Below are positions 7,713 to 15,390 of a DNA stretch of 37,077 nt, one piece after another. Location: assembly GCA_044233495.1 (NCBI GenBank), contig JBIIJX010000005.1:1-37077 (forward strand), written 5' to 3'. A program made the position numbers and the translations under genes. The DNA is from UBA10649 sp044233495. GTDB taxonomy: Bacteria; Actinomycetota; Actinomycetes; S36-B12. The notes under the pieces were generated by a model. The model worked only from the letters and a program-made list of their open reading frames with translations. It ran no database searches and was not told the DNA's origin. Numbering within the stretch: the stretch's first letter is position 1; the number at the start of each line of letters is the position of its first letter.

Positions 7713-7770
7713 CGAGACCTGCACTTGCCGTCGCATCCTGTGGATCTTGCGACGGTGGCTGTAGGTCTCG
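7713..7770. repeat. Double-armed palindrome, upstream copy (flanks the DUF559 gene)
   Basis: Outer arms 7713-7723 (CGAGACCTGCA) and 7760-7770 pair with one G-T type mismatch; inner arms 7728-7735 (CCGTCGCA) and 7748-7755 pair perfectly. It aligns without large gaps to the 6683-6746 copy, in the same orientation relative to the gene. It sits 57 bases upstream of the DUF559 start and 21 bases beyond the Fic-like gene's stop, in an otherwise empty 136-bp gap. Confidence 0.88.
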
Positions 7771-7791
7771 ACGAGTTCGGGGAGACGTGGA

Positions 7792-8580
7792 TCAGAGTGC
7801 AGCACCGGCGGCCACGGCCGTCGCATGCCACACGCACCACTCCGCCACGCCGTCGCGGGATCCCGACCCGTACGCGCGCAGCGCACGCACATACGACGCG
7901 CGCCCCATCTCGACCATGCCCTGCTCGGGAATGCTGAAGCACGACGGATCGACGCCGCGGGCAGCCATGACCAGCCGGGTCGTCGCGCGCGCGAGCAGGC
8001 CGGAACCCCAGGCGAAGGGACGCAGCACAGCCACCTCAGCATGGGCCAGCGCCGCGACGACGAGGGCGGGGGCCTGCGTCGGTGACGTGAGCAGGTGAGC
8101 AAGCAGGGCCATACGGTCGGCCGCGACCCCGGCCGGCGGCAGCGCACCGAGGTTCAGCGGATCGTCGGCGATCTCCCCCGCCCGAGGTCGGCCCAGCTCC
8201 TCATCGGTGACGAAACCGTGAGCCGCCAGGGCGTGGAGGTGGGCCCAGGCCTGCATCGGCGCCCTGGCGAAGACGTCGACCTGGGTGGGCACCCCTGCAG
8301 TGACCCGAAGGGCCGCGTCGAGCACGCGCCCCATGGGCGAGTCCTCCACGGTGACGACGTCTGCGCCGTCGATGACGGCCGAGTCGCGAGCGCCCCGCTG
8401 GATGGACGACGCCGCGAACTCGGCCGCGGCGTTGCGCACGTCTCGGCGCCATAGGAGCGCATCGACCGCCTCACGGGCTGCGGACGCGGAGTCCGCGACC
8501 ACCGGGATCGCCGAAACCTCGGCGAACGGGTCGGTCGGGGTCGCGAACACGCCTCCATCCAACCAAGGACTTTGGTTCAC
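7792..8580 (-). CDS. Degenerate Fic-like protein (often labelled 'oxidoreductase')
   Basis: A 262-residue protein, mostly helical by composition. RPFAWGSGLLAR (187-198) aligns with the Fic motif HPFxxGNGRxxR, but the catalytic His is Arg and the N-G-R is altered. SAVIDG (67-72) resembles the (S/T)xxxEG inhibitory helix of Fic enzymes. So it looks like a Fic fold without normal AMP-transferase chemistry. I recall similar proteins next to acs in Streptomyces carrying an unsupported 'oxidoreductase' label. The GTG at 8580 would leave only two bases before acs; an in-frame TTG at 8562 or GTG at 8550 would leave a short intergenic space with a palindrome. The start is therefore uncertain. Confidence 0.7.
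   Translation of the reverse strand: MNQSPWLDGGVFATPTDPFAEVSAIPVVADSASAAREAVDALLWRRDVRNAAAEFAASSIQRGARDSAVIDGADVVTVEDSPMGRVLDAALRVTAGVPTQVDVFARAPMQAWAHLHALAAHGFVTDEELGRPRAGEIADDPLNLGALPPAGVAADRMALLAHLLTSPTQAPALVVAALAHAEVAVLRPFAWGSGLLARATTRLVMAARGVDPSCFSIPEQGMVEMGRASYVRALRAYGSGSRDGVAEWCVWHATAVAAGAAL
8561..8577. promoter_or_regulatory. Small palindrome between the Fic-like gene and acs (possible operator)
   Basis: AACCAA and TTGGTT arms flank a 5-base centre at the junction of two divergent genes. If the Fic-like gene starts at 8550, this site lies in the shared promoter space. No regulator can be named. Confidence 0.35.
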
Positions 8581-8582
8581 TG

Positions 8583-10562
8583 GTGCACGTGACCGACCAG
8601 ACCCACGACGCCGTAGCGAACCTCTCCCACGAGGACCGACTCTTCCCGCCCACGCCGGAGTTCGCCGCGCAGGCCAATGCGCAGCCCGGCATCTACGACC
8701 AGGCGAACCGCGACCGCCTCGGCTTCTGGGAGGAGCAGGCGCAGCACCTCTCCTGGGCGCAGCCCTGGAGCCAGGTGCTCGACTGGTCCGACGCCCCGTT
8801 CGCCAAGTGGTTCGTCGGCGGCCGCCTCAACGTGGCCTACAACTGCGTGGACCGTCACGTCGAGGACGGATTCGGCTCCCAGGTCGCGATCCGGTTCGAG
8901 GGCGAGCCGGGCGACCGCCGTGACATCACCTACGCCGAGCTGCAGGACGAGGTCAGCCGCGCGGCCAATGCACTCACCGAGCTGGGACTGGTGGCCGGCG
9001 ATCGCGTGGCGATCTACCTGCCGATGATTCCTGAGGCCATCGTCGCGATGCTGGCATGCGCGCGCATCGGCGCACCGCACTCGGTGGTCTTCGCCGGGTT
9101 CTCCGCGGAGGCACTGCGGTCACGTATCGATGACGCGACCGCCAAGCTCGTCATCACCGCAGACGGACAGAACCGGCGCGGCTCGGTCATGGCTCTCAAG
9201 CCTGCCGTGGACGAGGCCGTCGCCGATTGCCCCAGCGTCGAGCACGTGCTCGTCGTCAAGCGCACCGGGGGTGAGGTGAGATGGACCGACAAGGACGTGT
9301 GGTGGCACGAGCTGGTCGACCGGCAGTCGACGTCCCACACGCCCGAGGCTTTCGACAGCGAGCATCCCCTCTTCATCCTGTACACGTCGGGGACGACGGG
9401 GAAGCCGAAGGGCATCCTGCACACGTCGGGCGGATACCTGACGCAGGCGGCGTTCACGCATCGCAACGTGTTCGACCTCAAGCCCGACTCCGACATCTTC
9501 TGGTGCACCGCCGACATCGGCTGGGTCACCGGCCACTCGTACATCGTCTACGGGCCACTGGCCAACCGCGTCACGCAGGTCGTGTACGAGGGCACGCCGG
9601 ACACCCCCGGCAAGGACCGCTGGTGGGACATCATCGAGCGGCACCGGGTGACGATCCTCTACACCGCACCCACGGCGATCCGCACGTTCGCCAAGTGGGG
9701 AGACGAACTGCCGCAGAGCAAGGACCTCTCGAGCCTGCGTCTCCTCGGGTCGGTCGGCGAGCCGATCAACCCCGAGGCGTGGATCTGGTACCGCGACGTC
9801 ATCGGCGGCGGGCGCTGCCCGGTCGTCGACACGTGGTGGCAGACCGAGACCGGGGCGATGATGATCTCGCCGCTGCCGGGCATCACGCCGTGCAAGCCCG
9901 GCAGCGCGATGGGGCCGCTGCCGGGTATCGGGGCGGCCATCGTCGACGACCACGGAACGCCCGTCGGACATGGCCATGGCGGGTACCTCGTGCTCACCGA
10001 GCCCTGGCCCGCGATGCTGCGCGGAATCTGGGGCGACCCCCAGCGCTACATCGACACCTACTGGTCGCGCTGGCCGCAGTACTACTTCGCCGGGGACGGT
10101 GCCAAGTGGGATGAGGACGGAGCCATCTGGCTGCTCGGCCGCGTCGACGACGTCATGAACATCTCGGGGCACCGCATCTCCACCACAGAGGTGGAGTCAG
10201 CGCTCGTCTCCCACCCGAAGGTGGCGGAGGCGGCCGTGGTGGGTGCAGCGGACGAGACCACCGGGCAGGGCATCGTCGCGTTCGTCATCCTGCGCGGTGG
10301 CGTGCCGGCGGCGGAGGCCGAGGGCGAGGCCATCATCACTGAACTGCGCAACCATGTCGCGCACGAGATCGGGCCGATCGCCAAGCCGCGCCAGATCATG
10401 GTCGTGCCCGAGCTTCCGAAGACCCGCTCAGGCAAGATCATGCGTCGCCTGCTGCGCGACGTGGCGGAGAACAGGTCGCTCGGCGATGCCACCACTCTCG
10501 CCGACCCGACCGTCATGAACCTGATCGCGGACGGGCTGAAGTCCGGGACCAGCGAGGACTGA
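8583..10562 (+). CDS. acs: Acetyl-CoA synthetase (AMP-forming)
   Basis: A 659-residue adenylate-forming enzyme that converts acetate, ATP and CoA to acetyl-CoA, AMP and pyrophosphate in the cytosol. Visible motifs: YTSGTTGKPKG (about 265-275, phosphate loop), WWQTETG (about 419-425), GRVDDVMNISGHR (about 519-531) and PKTRSGKIMRR near the C-terminus. K618 in that last motif is the lysine that is reversibly acetylated in this family. Length is normal. The start is GTG at 8583 or GTG two codons later at 8589. It corresponds to Mtb Rv3667. A 6-bp hairpin (10566-10582) separates it from nhaA, which has its own promoter. Confidence 0.95.
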   Translation: MHVTDQTHDAVANLSHEDRLFPPTPEFAAQANAQPGIYDQANRDRLGFWEEQAQHLSWAQPWSQVLDWSDAPFAKWFVGGRLNVAYNCVDRHVEDGFGSQVAIRFEGEPGDRRDITYAELQDEVSRAANALTELGLVAGDRVAIYLPMIPEAIVAMLACARIGAPHSVVFAGFSAEALRSRIDDATAKLVITADGQNRRGSVMALKPAVDEAVADCPSVEHVLVVKRTGGEVRWTDKDVWWHELVDRQSTSHTPEAFDSEHPLFILYTSGTTGKPKGILHTSGGYLTQAAFTHRNVFDLKPDSDIFWCTADIGWVTGHSYIVYGPLANRVTQVVYEGTPDTPGKDRWWDIIERHRVTILYTAPTAIRTFAKWGDELPQSKDLSSLRLLGSVGEPINPEAWIWYRDVIGGGRCPVVDTWWQTETGAMMISPLPGITPCKPGSAMGPLPGIGAAIVDDHGTPVGHGHGGYLVLTEPWPAMLRGIWGDPQRYIDTYWSRWPQYYFAGDGAKWDEDGAIWLLGRVDDVMNISGHRISTTEVESALVSHPKVAEAAVVGAADETTGQGIVAFVILRGGVPAAEAEGEAIITELRNHVAHEIGPIAKPRQIMVVPELPKTRSGKIMRRLLRDVAENRSLGDATTLADPTVMNLIADGLKSGTSED

Positions 10563-10591
10563 TCCCACCCGTCGCGCGGGTGCGTGCGGGC

Positions 10592-10597
10592 TAGGGT
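10592..10597 (+). promoter_or_regulatory. -10 box TAGGGT, leaderless promoter of nhaA
   Basis: TAGGGT is followed by exactly 6 bases and then the GTG at 10604; no ribosome-binding site is present. Confidence 0.6.
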
Positions 10598-10603
10598 GAA
10601 TCG

Positions 10604-11890
10604 GTGAGCGGCTCCCACGAGATCCTCGCTCGCCCCTCACTGGGCGAGCGGATCCGGCTGCTGTCCTACCTGCGGGACGAGACCGTCGGCGGCGTGCTGC
10701 TCATCGCGGCGGCCGCGATCGCACTCATCTGGGTCAACTCGCCGTGGGGCGACAGCTACCTCGCCCTGGTGTCGTGGCAGGTCGGACCCGCCGCACTCGG
10801 CCTGGACCTTCCCCTCGGGGTGTGGGCCGCCGACGGCCTGCTCGCCATCTTCTTCTTCGTCGTCGGCCTGGAGCTCAAGCACGAGCTCGTCGTCGGCTCC
10901 CTGAGCCGGCCGGCGCAGGCCGTGGTTCCCGCGGCAGCAGCCCTCGGTGGCATGGTCGTGCCCGCGCTCATCTTCGTCGCGGTGAACAGCAGCATGGAGC
11001 GCGGCGACCTCACCGGGTGGGGCATCCCGATGGCGACCGACATCGCCTTCGCACTCGCGGTGCTCGCCGTGTTCGGACGTCGGCTGCCCGTCGCACTGCG
11101 TGCATTCCTTCTGACGCTGGCGGTCGTCGACGACCTCGGTGCCATCGCGGTCATCGCGATCTTCTATTCGGACAAGTTCAGCCTTCCGTGGTTCCTCGCC
11201 GCCGTCGCGATGTTCGCGGTCTACGCCCTCGCCCAGCGAATGCGCTGGACGTCCCCGCTGCTGTACGTGCCGGTCGCACTGCTCGCCTGGTACTTCATGC
11301 ACGAGAGCGGTGTGCACGCCACCGTCGCCGGGGTGATCCTGGGCCTGCTCACCCGCGTGCGCCCCGACCCGGGCGAGGCCGAGTCGCCCGCCGATCGACT
11401 CGCCCATCGCATCCACCCGCTCAGCGCAGGCGTGGCCGTGCCCGTCTTCGCGTTCATGGCCGCCGGCGTGGACCTGCGCGCCATCGGTATCGCCTCCGCC
11501 ATCACCGAACCCGTGGCCATCGGCGTCATCCTCGGACTCGTGCTCGGCAAGCCGATCGGCGTCTTCCTGGGAGCCTGGCTCACCGCGCGCTTCACTCGAG
11601 CCTCCCTCGCGCCGGGCATCGCCTGGCGGGACATCGCCGCGATCGGCGTGCTTGCCGGCATCGGCTTCACGGTCGCCCTGCTCATCGCCGAGCTGGCCTA
11701 CGACGACGACCTCCTGCGCCTGGAGTCGGCCAAGGGGGCCATCCTCGCCGCCTCCCTCGTGGCCGCCCTGCTCGCGGCGGTGGCGCTGCGCCTGCGCGGC
11801 CGCCACTACCGGCGCGTGTTCGAGGAGGAGAACCGCGACGACGACGGCGACGGCATCCCGGACGTGTACCAGCAGCCGGACTCCCGCTAG
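10604..11890 (+). CDS. nhaA: Na+/H+ antiporter NhaA
   Basis: A 428-residue membrane antiporter with about 11-12 hydrophobic segments. The conserved Asp pair D176-D177 in VVDDLGAIAVIAIFY matches the ion-binding aspartates of E. coli NhaA (D163/D164). It exports Na+ in exchange for H+ and supports pH and salt homeostasis. The cytoplasmic C-terminus is unusual: residues 412-420 read DDDGDGIPD, a DxDxDG-type calcium-loop pattern like thrombospondin type 3 repeats. The GTG start is supported by a leaderless promoter. It is not a usual member of the Mtb order, so it appears inserted between acs and the holin-like gene. Confidence 0.93.
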   Translation: MSGSHEILARPSLGERIRLLSYLRDETVGGVLLIAAAAIALIWVNSPWGDSYLALVSWQVGPAALGLDLPLGVWAADGLLAIFFFVVGLELKHELVVGSLSRPAQAVVPAAAALGGMVVPALIFVAVNSSMERGDLTGWGIPMATDIAFALAVLAVFGRRLPVALRAFLLTLAVVDDLGAIAVIAIFYSDKFSLPWFLAAVAMFAVYALAQRMRWTSPLLYVPVALLAWYFMHESGVHATVAGVILGLLTRVRPDPGEAESPADRLAHRIHPLSAGVAVPVFAFMAAGVDLRAIGIASAITEPVAIGVILGLVLGKPIGVFLGAWLTARFTRASLAPGIAWRDIAAIGVLAGIGFTVALLIAELAYDDDLLRLESAKGAILAASLVAALLAAVALRLRGRHYRRVFEEENRDDDGDGIPDVYQQPDSR

Positions 11891-11893
11891 CCT
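11888..11893 (+). promoter_or_regulatory. Possible -10 box TAGCCT upstream of the holin-like gene
   Basis: TAGCCT overlaps the nhaA stop and would give a leader of about 50 bases ending in the GGAGGAG ribosome-binding site before the ATG at 11952. Confidence 0.35.
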
Positions 11894-11951
11894 GAAGCGA
11901 TCACCTGACACGGCGCGCGTCGTCCGACGACACCGCCGAAACGGAGGAGCC

Positions 11952-12383
11952 ATGCCCCCGCAACCCCCGCCCAGCCTCACCCAGCTGGTGAGCAAGACGG
12001 TCTCGGATGCCCAGCGCCTGGCCAAGGCGCAGGTCGCGCTGCTGCAGGCGGAGATGGCGCAGACCGGCGGCAAGATTGGCATGGGCAGCGTGTTCGGCCT
12101 CATCACGGCCGGGGTCGCCACGTTCGCGGGGCTGTTCCTCCTGCTGAGCCTCGCCTTCGGCCTCGTGGCTCTCGGCCTGCCGATCTGGGCCGGCATGCTC
12201 ATCGTCGCCGGGCTCCTCATCGTGGTCACGGCGATCACCGGGCTGCTGGCGCGGAAGAACTTCTCCGAGGTGAAGGCCCCCACGCTGTCGAAGGCGGAGT
12301 TCGAGAAGACCAAGGCAGCGCTCACCGGCGGCGCGGGCGGCAGCGAGACGACCGGGCTGTCCACTCCCCCTGCGGCCTCCTAG
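11952..12383 (+). CDS. Phage holin family / DUF1469 membrane protein
   Basis: A 143-residue protein. An amphipathic N-terminal helix (about 8-40) is followed by two transmembrane segments (about 45-68 and 74-98) and a soluble C-terminal tail rich in Ala, Lys, Gly and Thr. This is the actinobacterial 'phage holin family protein'/DUF1469 pattern (Mtb Rv3669 by position). Despite the label it is not phage DNA; the function is unknown and may be a membrane-envelope role. The ATG at 11952 has a strong GGAGGAG site. It stops three bases before the GTG of the ephE-like gene, so they are probably co-transcribed. Confidence 0.8.
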   Translation: MPPQPPPSLTQLVSKTVSDAQRLAKAQVALLQAEMAQTGGKIGMGSVFGLITAGVATFAGLFLLLSLAFGLVALGLPIWAGMLIVAGLLIVVTAITGLLARKNFSEVKAPTLSKAEFEKTKAALTGGAGGSETTGLSTPPAAS

Positions 12384-12386
12384 CCG

Positions 12387-13296
12387 GTGACCGTCCCCGA
12401 CCCCGAATCGGTCATTCGCGCCCCCGGACCCTGGACGCATCGCGACGTCTCCGCCAATGGGGCGCGCTTCCACGTCGCCGACCTCGGCAGCGGACCGGCC
12501 ATCGTGCTGCTGCACGGATTCCCCACCTTCTGGTGGACGTGGCGTCGCCAGCTGACGACGCTGGCGGATGCGGGATACCGCGCGATCGCCATGGACCTTC
12601 GCGGGTACGGCGGCAGCGACCACCCGCCCGACGGCTACGACCCCCGCACCATGGCCGCCGACGTAGCCGGGGTCATCCGCAGCCTCGGCATCACCGAGGC
12701 CGTCATCGTCGGTCACCGCGGTGCTGGAGCCCGAGGTGGTGCGTGCGATCGTGCCCGTCTCCATGCCGCATCCACGTCGACTGCGGGCGTCGATCCTCGG
12801 CAACCGGCACCAGCGCAGGGCGATGAACTACGCCCTCGGATTCCAGGTGCCGTTCCTGCCCGAGCGCTCGCTGACGTCCGACGACGGAGCCCGTGTCGTC
12901 AGGCTCCTCGCAGGGTGGAGCGCCGACGCGTCATGGCTCGACGACGACACGTCGACCGCCTATCGAGCGGCGTTCCTGCGCTGGCCGACGGCGCACACGT
13001 CCGTCGAGTACCACCGCTGGGCAGTGCGATCAGTCCTGCGGCCGGATGGGCTCGGCTACATGTCGCTCATGGAGGCGCCCGTGCAGTGCCCGGTGCTGCA
13101 GGTGCACGGCGCCGCCGACCCGATGATCCTGGCCGCGTCCGTCGACGGCAGCGAGCAGTTCGTCCGAGCCGCGTACGCGCGAATCGACCTCGACGCTGGT
13201 CACTACCCGCACGAGGAGCGTCCTGACGCCTTCACGAGAGCCCTGCTGGATTGGCTGGATCAGCTGGATCAGGTGGCTTCTTCGGACCTCGCATGA
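12387..13296 (+). pseudogene. EphE-like alpha/beta hydrolase broken by deletion and frameshift at the nucleophile
   Basis: The first part (12387 to about 12716) encodes a normal epoxide-hydrolase-like N-terminus: LLHGFPTFWWTWR with the oxyanion HGFP, and MDLRGYGGSDHP. It ends at VIVGH, where the family continues with the nucleophile elbow (Asp-Trp-Gly-Gly type). The frame is then lost. The remainder resumes in the +1 phase from about 12718 (TAVLEPEVVRAIVPVSMPHP) and runs to 13296, with the acid/His region (HGAADPM, AGHYPHEE). About nine residues, including the nucleophile, are missing; frame arithmetic implies a loss of 3n+2 bases, roughly 26-32. It corresponds to Mtb Rv3670 (EphE). Either a real pseudogene or an assembly deletion. 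The downstream DUF309 gene still overlaps its stop by ATGA. Confidence 0.85.
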
Positions 13297-13667
13297 CCCG
13301 GCCGCGCGACCGGCTCGGGCGTCCGCTGTCCGACGGTGCGTCCGACGTCGAGCGTGCACCGGAAGTCCCGTCCATCACCGGCCTCACCGACGCGCGCGTC
13401 TGGCAGGTGGCATGGTCCTGCCTGCAGGACGGCCTGCCCTTCCATGCCCACGAGGTGTGCGAGGAGCGCTGGCGAACATGCGCACCTGCTGATCGTGCCC
13501 TGTGGCGGGCGCTCGCCCAGTGGGGTGGAGCCGAGACACATGCAGCACGCGGCAATGCAGAGGGGGCGCGGCGACTGGCCGAGCGGGCCCTCGAGGGCCT
13601 GGCCGATCGACGTGACGAAGACCTCCCTCTGGACGTAGTCCGGGAGCGCTGCCGATCACTACTGTGA
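13293..13667 (+). CDS. DUF309 family protein
   Basis: A 124-residue protein with the HEVCEERWR motif (about residues 52-60), typical of DUF309 (TTHA0068-like) helical proteins, where it usually reads HEVxExxWR. The family has a possible metal-binding site but no established reaction. The ATG at 13293 overlaps the stop of the broken hydrolase gene (ATGA), so translation may depend on ribosomes that read the preceding frame. Frame loss in the hydrolase could therefore affect this gene. Confidence 0.75.
   Translation: MTRPRDRLGRPLSDGASDVERAPEVPSITGLTDARVWQVAWSCLQDGLPFHAHEVCEERWRTCAPADRALWRALAQWGGAETHAARGNAEGARRLAERALEGLADRRDEDLPLDVVRERCRSLL
13660..13665 (+). promoter_or_regulatory. Possible -10 box TACTGT upstream of the flavoprotein gene
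   Basis: It would give a leader of about 24 bases containing the GGGGGG ribosome-binding site (13686-13691) ahead of the ATG at 13696. Confidence 0.35.
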
Positions 13668-13695
13668 CGGTGCGGTTCATCGATCGGGGGGTGTC

Positions 13696-15372
13696 ATGGG
13701 CGAGCAGCAGGTGATCGTCGTGGGGGCGGGACTCTCCGGTCTCGCAACGGCACTGGGTGTCGCCCTGCGGGGCGGACGGGCCGTCGTGCTCGAGTCGAGC
13801 GATCTCGTCGGCGGCGCCGCCGCGTACTCCGGCGGCATGGTGTGGGTGGGGGCGAACCACGTCGCGGCGCGCGAGGGCATCGTCGACGACCTCGGCCTGG
13901 CTGAGGAGTACGTCCGCGACCTCACCGCCGAGCATCCTCACCTGCTCGACGAGGTGGCAATGAAGCGGTGGCTCGACATGTCGCCTGAGGCCATCGAGTA
14001 CTGGGAGAACGTCGGTGCCATCCGGTGGGAGATCATCCCGGACCTAGCCGACTACCACTCGGAGGCCGCCGGAGCCCTCGAGGTCGGCCGCTACCTGACG
14101 AACGCCGTCATCGACGGCTCGGAGCTCGGCGAGTGGCGGCAGCTGCTGCGGGTCAGCCCCAACTTCCCGGTGGGCATGACGTACGCCGAGATGCACGTGA
14201 AGGGACGGCGCTCCTCGAGTGTCGCGGCAGATGATCCCGGAGCGGCCAGCGAGGACGACGAGATCGCGCAGCACGCAGGCGTCCCGGCCTTCGGTCGGAC
14301 CGACGCAGCGGGCCCGTCTGCCCGCGACGGGGATCCGCTGACCTTCGGCACAGGGGTCGTCGCGAGCTTCCTCGCCCGGATCCTGCGCGAACCCGGAGTC
14401 GAGATCCGACTGTCGACACCCGTGACGTCGCTCATCACGGACAGCACAGGCGCCGTCGTCGGTGTTCATGCCGACTCGCCGGACGGAGCGGTGGAGCTCC
14501 ATGGGCCCGTCGTCCTCGCCACGAGCACCTATGACTGGAATCCGGACCTCGTCGAGGAGTTCCTCGGCCTCGGGCCGGATGACTTCAGCAGCCTCGCGCC
14601 CACAAGCCTCACCGGCGCGGGCATCACGATGGCCCGAGAGGTGGGTGCCGACGTCGCGCACGTGCCGGCGACGAGGGTCCCGATCGTCCCGGGCTGGAAC
14701 TCTCGTTCGGACACGGGAGTGTCCAACGGCCCGGAGTATGCGTTGCCGCACTGCCTCATGGTCGATCGGACGGGGCGGCGCTTCTGCGACGACTCCTACT
14801 GGGTGACGATCGTGCGCGGCGCACTGAACCCCGATGATCGTCACCTGCCGTTCTACCTCGTGTGGGATGAGCAGCACCACCGCAAATACGGACTCGGGCT
14901 CACGCCTCCGGGCGGTGAGTACCCCGCGGAGTTCGTCATGCAGGCTGACGACCTCGTCACCCTCGGCGAGCGTCTCGGCGTCGACGGCGACGGGTTGGCT
15001 CGCACCGTGGCGCGGTTCAACGAGCACGCCGAGCGCGGGGAGGATCCCGACTTCGGGCGCGGCAGCGTCCCGTTCATCCTCCGCTTCGCCGGAGATCCCT
15101 CGCATGCGCCTAGCCCGGTTCTCGGGCCGCTTACCGAGCCCCCGTTCTACGGCACGCGGCTGAAGTTCGTCGGCACGGGCATCGGTTCCAGCGGCGTCCG
15201 CGCGGACGGCGACGGTCACGTCCTGAGCACGTCGGGTGAGGTCATTCCCGGGCTCTACGCGGTGGGCTCGGTGGCGGCGCTGACGACCATGGGGAGCGGG
15301 TACAACAGCGGATTCGCCCTCGGCCGCGGCCTCACCGTCGCGTACCTGGTCGCCCAGGAACTCGCACCCTGA
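13696..15372 (+). CDS. FAD-dependent dehydrogenase of the fumarate reductase / 3-ketosteroid dehydrogenase family
   Basis: A 558-residue flavoprotein. The N-terminal dinucleotide motif VVGAGLSGLATAL (8-20) is followed by SDLVGGAAAYSGG (about 35-47), and a C-terminal FAD-closing stretch LYAVGSVAALTTMGSGYNSG ends in GFALGRGL (about 523-551). The size and architecture match the KstD/FrdA-like FAD_binding_2 family, which desaturates steroids or reduces/oxidises dicarboxylates. The substrate cannot be read from sequence: no other steroid-degradation gene is present. A Ser/Asp-rich hydrophilic insert lies at about 173-210. It converges on marP, with 18 bases between stops. Confidence 0.8.
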   Translation: MGEQQVIVVGAGLSGLATALGVALRGGRAVVLESSDLVGGAAAYSGGMVWVGANHVAAREGIVDDLGLAEEYVRDLTAEHPHLLDEVAMKRWLDMSPEAIEYWENVGAIRWEIIPDLADYHSEAAGALEVGRYLTNAVIDGSELGEWRQLLRVSPNFPVGMTYAEMHVKGRRSSSVAADDPGAASEDDEIAQHAGVPAFGRTDAAGPSARDGDPLTFGTGVVASFLARILREPGVEIRLSTPVTSLITDSTGAVVGVHADSPDGAVELHGPVVLATSTYDWNPDLVEEFLGLGPDDFSSLAPTSLTGAGITMAREVGADVAHVPATRVPIVPGWNSRSDTGVSNGPEYALPHCLMVDRTGRRFCDDSYWVTIVRGALNPDDRHLPFYLVWDEQHHRKYGLGLTPPGGEYPAEFVMQADDLVTLGERLGVDGDGLARTVARFNEHAERGEDPDFGRGSVPFILRFAGDPSHAPSPVLGPLTEPPFYGTRLKFVGTGIGSSGVRADGDGHVLSTSGEVIPGLYAVGSVAALTTMGSGYNSGFALGRGLTVAYLVAQELAP

Positions 15373-15390
15373 GCAGATCGGTCGGCGTGG

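Noticed and set aside
10566..10582. Terminator between acs and nhaA
   Set aside because: Only a 6-bp stem with no T tract; too weak to call, though mentioned under acs.
10637..12364. 575-residue minus-strand open frame
   Set aside because: Low-complexity shadow of nhaA and the holin-like gene, rich in Asp, Glu, His and Arg, with no domain pattern.
11952..12383. Prophage remnant suggested by 'holin' family naming
   Set aside because: It is a conserved actinobacterial chromosomal membrane protein with no other phage gene around.
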